DNA of 6,806 nt from UPXZ01 sp047973025. Lineage in GTDB: Bacteria > Bacteroidota > Bacteroidia > Bacteroidales > Paludibacteraceae. The notes under the pieces were generated by a model that did not search any database, was not told the origin of the DNA, and worked only from the letters and a program-made list of their open reading frames with translations. Shown in pieces: positions 6,560-6,806 of the stretch. The DNA lies in contig JBKEBE010000027.1 of the NCBI GenBank assembly GCA_047973025.1, positions 1 to 6,806 on the forward strand, in the 5' to 3' direction. The position numbers were made by a program, and so were the translations under genes. Every line of letters begins with the position of its first letter. Position 1 is the first letter of the stretch.

Positions 6560-6709
6560 TGCGGAGAGAGAGGATTATGAACCTACCCCCCATATGTCTT
6601 TATAATCAAATGATTGTCTAAATTCAAAATGTCATAGGTTACGAATTAGCAAAAGGTGCAAAAATATCATTTTGACAGTTCTTGACCACTATTTGTCTGC
6701 CTATCTCTT
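6560..6709 (-). pseudogene. Possible decayed tRNA-Ser gene or tRNA-Ser 3'-end attachment remnant
   Basis: On the minus strand 6583-6560 reads GGTTCATAATCC then TCTCTCTCCGCA. Normal Bacteroidales tRNA-Ser 3' ends, as I recall them, read GGTTCGAATCCC then TCTCTCTCCGCA. Here the T-loop is altered but the acceptor strand TCTCTCC plus G discriminator is kept. At the start of the same unit, AAGAGATAGGCAGA followed by AGTGGTCAAG resembles the tRNA-Ser 5' end (GGAGAGATGGCAGA, GTGGTC) with small insertions. Order and orientation agree, but the ends are about 150 bases apart against roughly 90 in a real tRNA-Ser. No anticodon arm is recognisable and the T stem is weak. It cannot be a working tRNA. The comparison is from memory. 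Confidence 0.35.
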
Positions 6710-6714
6710 GGGTT

Positions 6715-6745
6715 CAAAGATACAACATCTTTTTTAAATAAACAA
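6715..6745 (-). promoter_or_regulatory. Consensus Bacteroidota promoter on the minus strand
   Basis: The minus strand reads TTG (6745-6743), a 20-base spacer, then TATCTTTG (6722-6715). This fits the Bacteroidota sigma-ABfr pattern TTG-N19-21-TAnnTTTG exactly. A start site about 6 bases downstream would fall near 6709. No protein gene follows, which suggests a structural RNA or a relic of one. It is the best promoter in the window. Confidence 0.7.
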
Positions 6746-6790
6746 CTATTTTGAATTTTAATCACTTAGCATTGGTGCAATGTGCAAGTC

Positions 6791-6806
6791 TATCTATATA
6801 TAGATA
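6791..6806. repeat. Perfect 16-bp AT palindrome at the window edge
   Basis: TATCTATATATAGATA is its own reverse complement. It ends exactly at the last base, so the full extent is unknown. It could be a regulator site, a terminator arm or low-complexity AT sequence. Confidence 0.6.

Larger units (their letters stand above)
6485..6709 (-). ncRNA. Candidate small non-coding RNA of about 225 nt
   Basis: A consensus promoter (6715-6745, minus) and a good minus-strand terminator (6485-6520) bracket about 225 bases with no meaningful reading frame. Near the 5' end AGAGAUAGG can pair with CCUCUCU from about 6568-6574, closing a large domain. UCAAAAUG (about 6668-6675) is an exact complement of CAUUUUGA (about 6624-6631). 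GAUAAUCA and UGAUUAUC (6533-6550) form an 8-bp hairpin ahead of the terminator. The size and closed-end shape would suit a 6S-like RNA, but nothing identifies that family here. The alternative is a decayed tRNA-Ser whose promoter survived. Transcript ends are predicted only. Confidence 0.4.

Noticed and set aside
6615..6740. Plus-strand open frame without ATG across the small-RNA region
   Set aside because: It has no start codon, no ribosome site and no recognisable protein character; the promoter and terminator point the other way.
1..6806. CRISPR array, toxin-antitoxin pair, defence system or riboswitch
   Set aside because: No spaced direct repeats, no small gene pairs and no defence-type domains were found; the spacers before the protein genes show no recognisable riboswitch core.

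Overview
The window looks like chromosomal DNA from a member of the Bacteroidota, most likely Bacteroidales. The evidence is a Bacteroidota-type topoisomerase IV A subunit, two secreted proteins of a type common in that phylum, a C-terminal-Phe outer-membrane barrel protein, AT-rich spacers without clear Shine-Dalgarno sites, and -7 boxes matching TAnnTTTG. No genus can be assigned from the sequence alone.

Layout, left to right. (1) The left edge cuts through an IS1595-family transposase on the minus strand; only its first 41 codons are present (1-123). (2) Two tandem paralogous genes on the plus strand (274-1290 and 1394-2398) encode exported proteins of 338 and 334 residues with a near-identical core and diverged ends. 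(3) A long minus-strand gene (2597-5449) encodes a 950-residue topoisomerase IV subunit A (ParC-like), convergent with the paralogs. It has acidic, probably disordered tails at both ends and finishes in QMTLF. (4) A divergent plus-strand gene (5691-6272) encodes a 193-residue outer-membrane beta-barrel protein. (5) The last 534 bases (6273-6806) contain no intact protein gene but much structure: a perfect 17-bp-arm palindrome, a 26-codon open fragment abutting it, a bidirectional-looking terminator, and a minus-strand unit with a textbook Bacteroidota promoter that reads toward that terminator. The DNA inside this unit resembles the two ends of a decayed tRNA-Ser gene, or may encode an undescribed small RNA of about 225 nt.

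The protein genes do not form one pathway. ParC is a housekeeping enzyme that decatenates sister chromosomes; its ParE partner is not in the window. The paralogs and the barrel protein are cell-envelope proteins. The two ends of the window (an IS fragment on the left; the palindrome, gene remnant and tRNA-like debris on the right) look like places of past insertion and deletion. I see no convincing new multi-gene system. The best leads are the small-RNA or tRNA-like unit at the right end and the putative sliding-clamp-binding tail of ParC.
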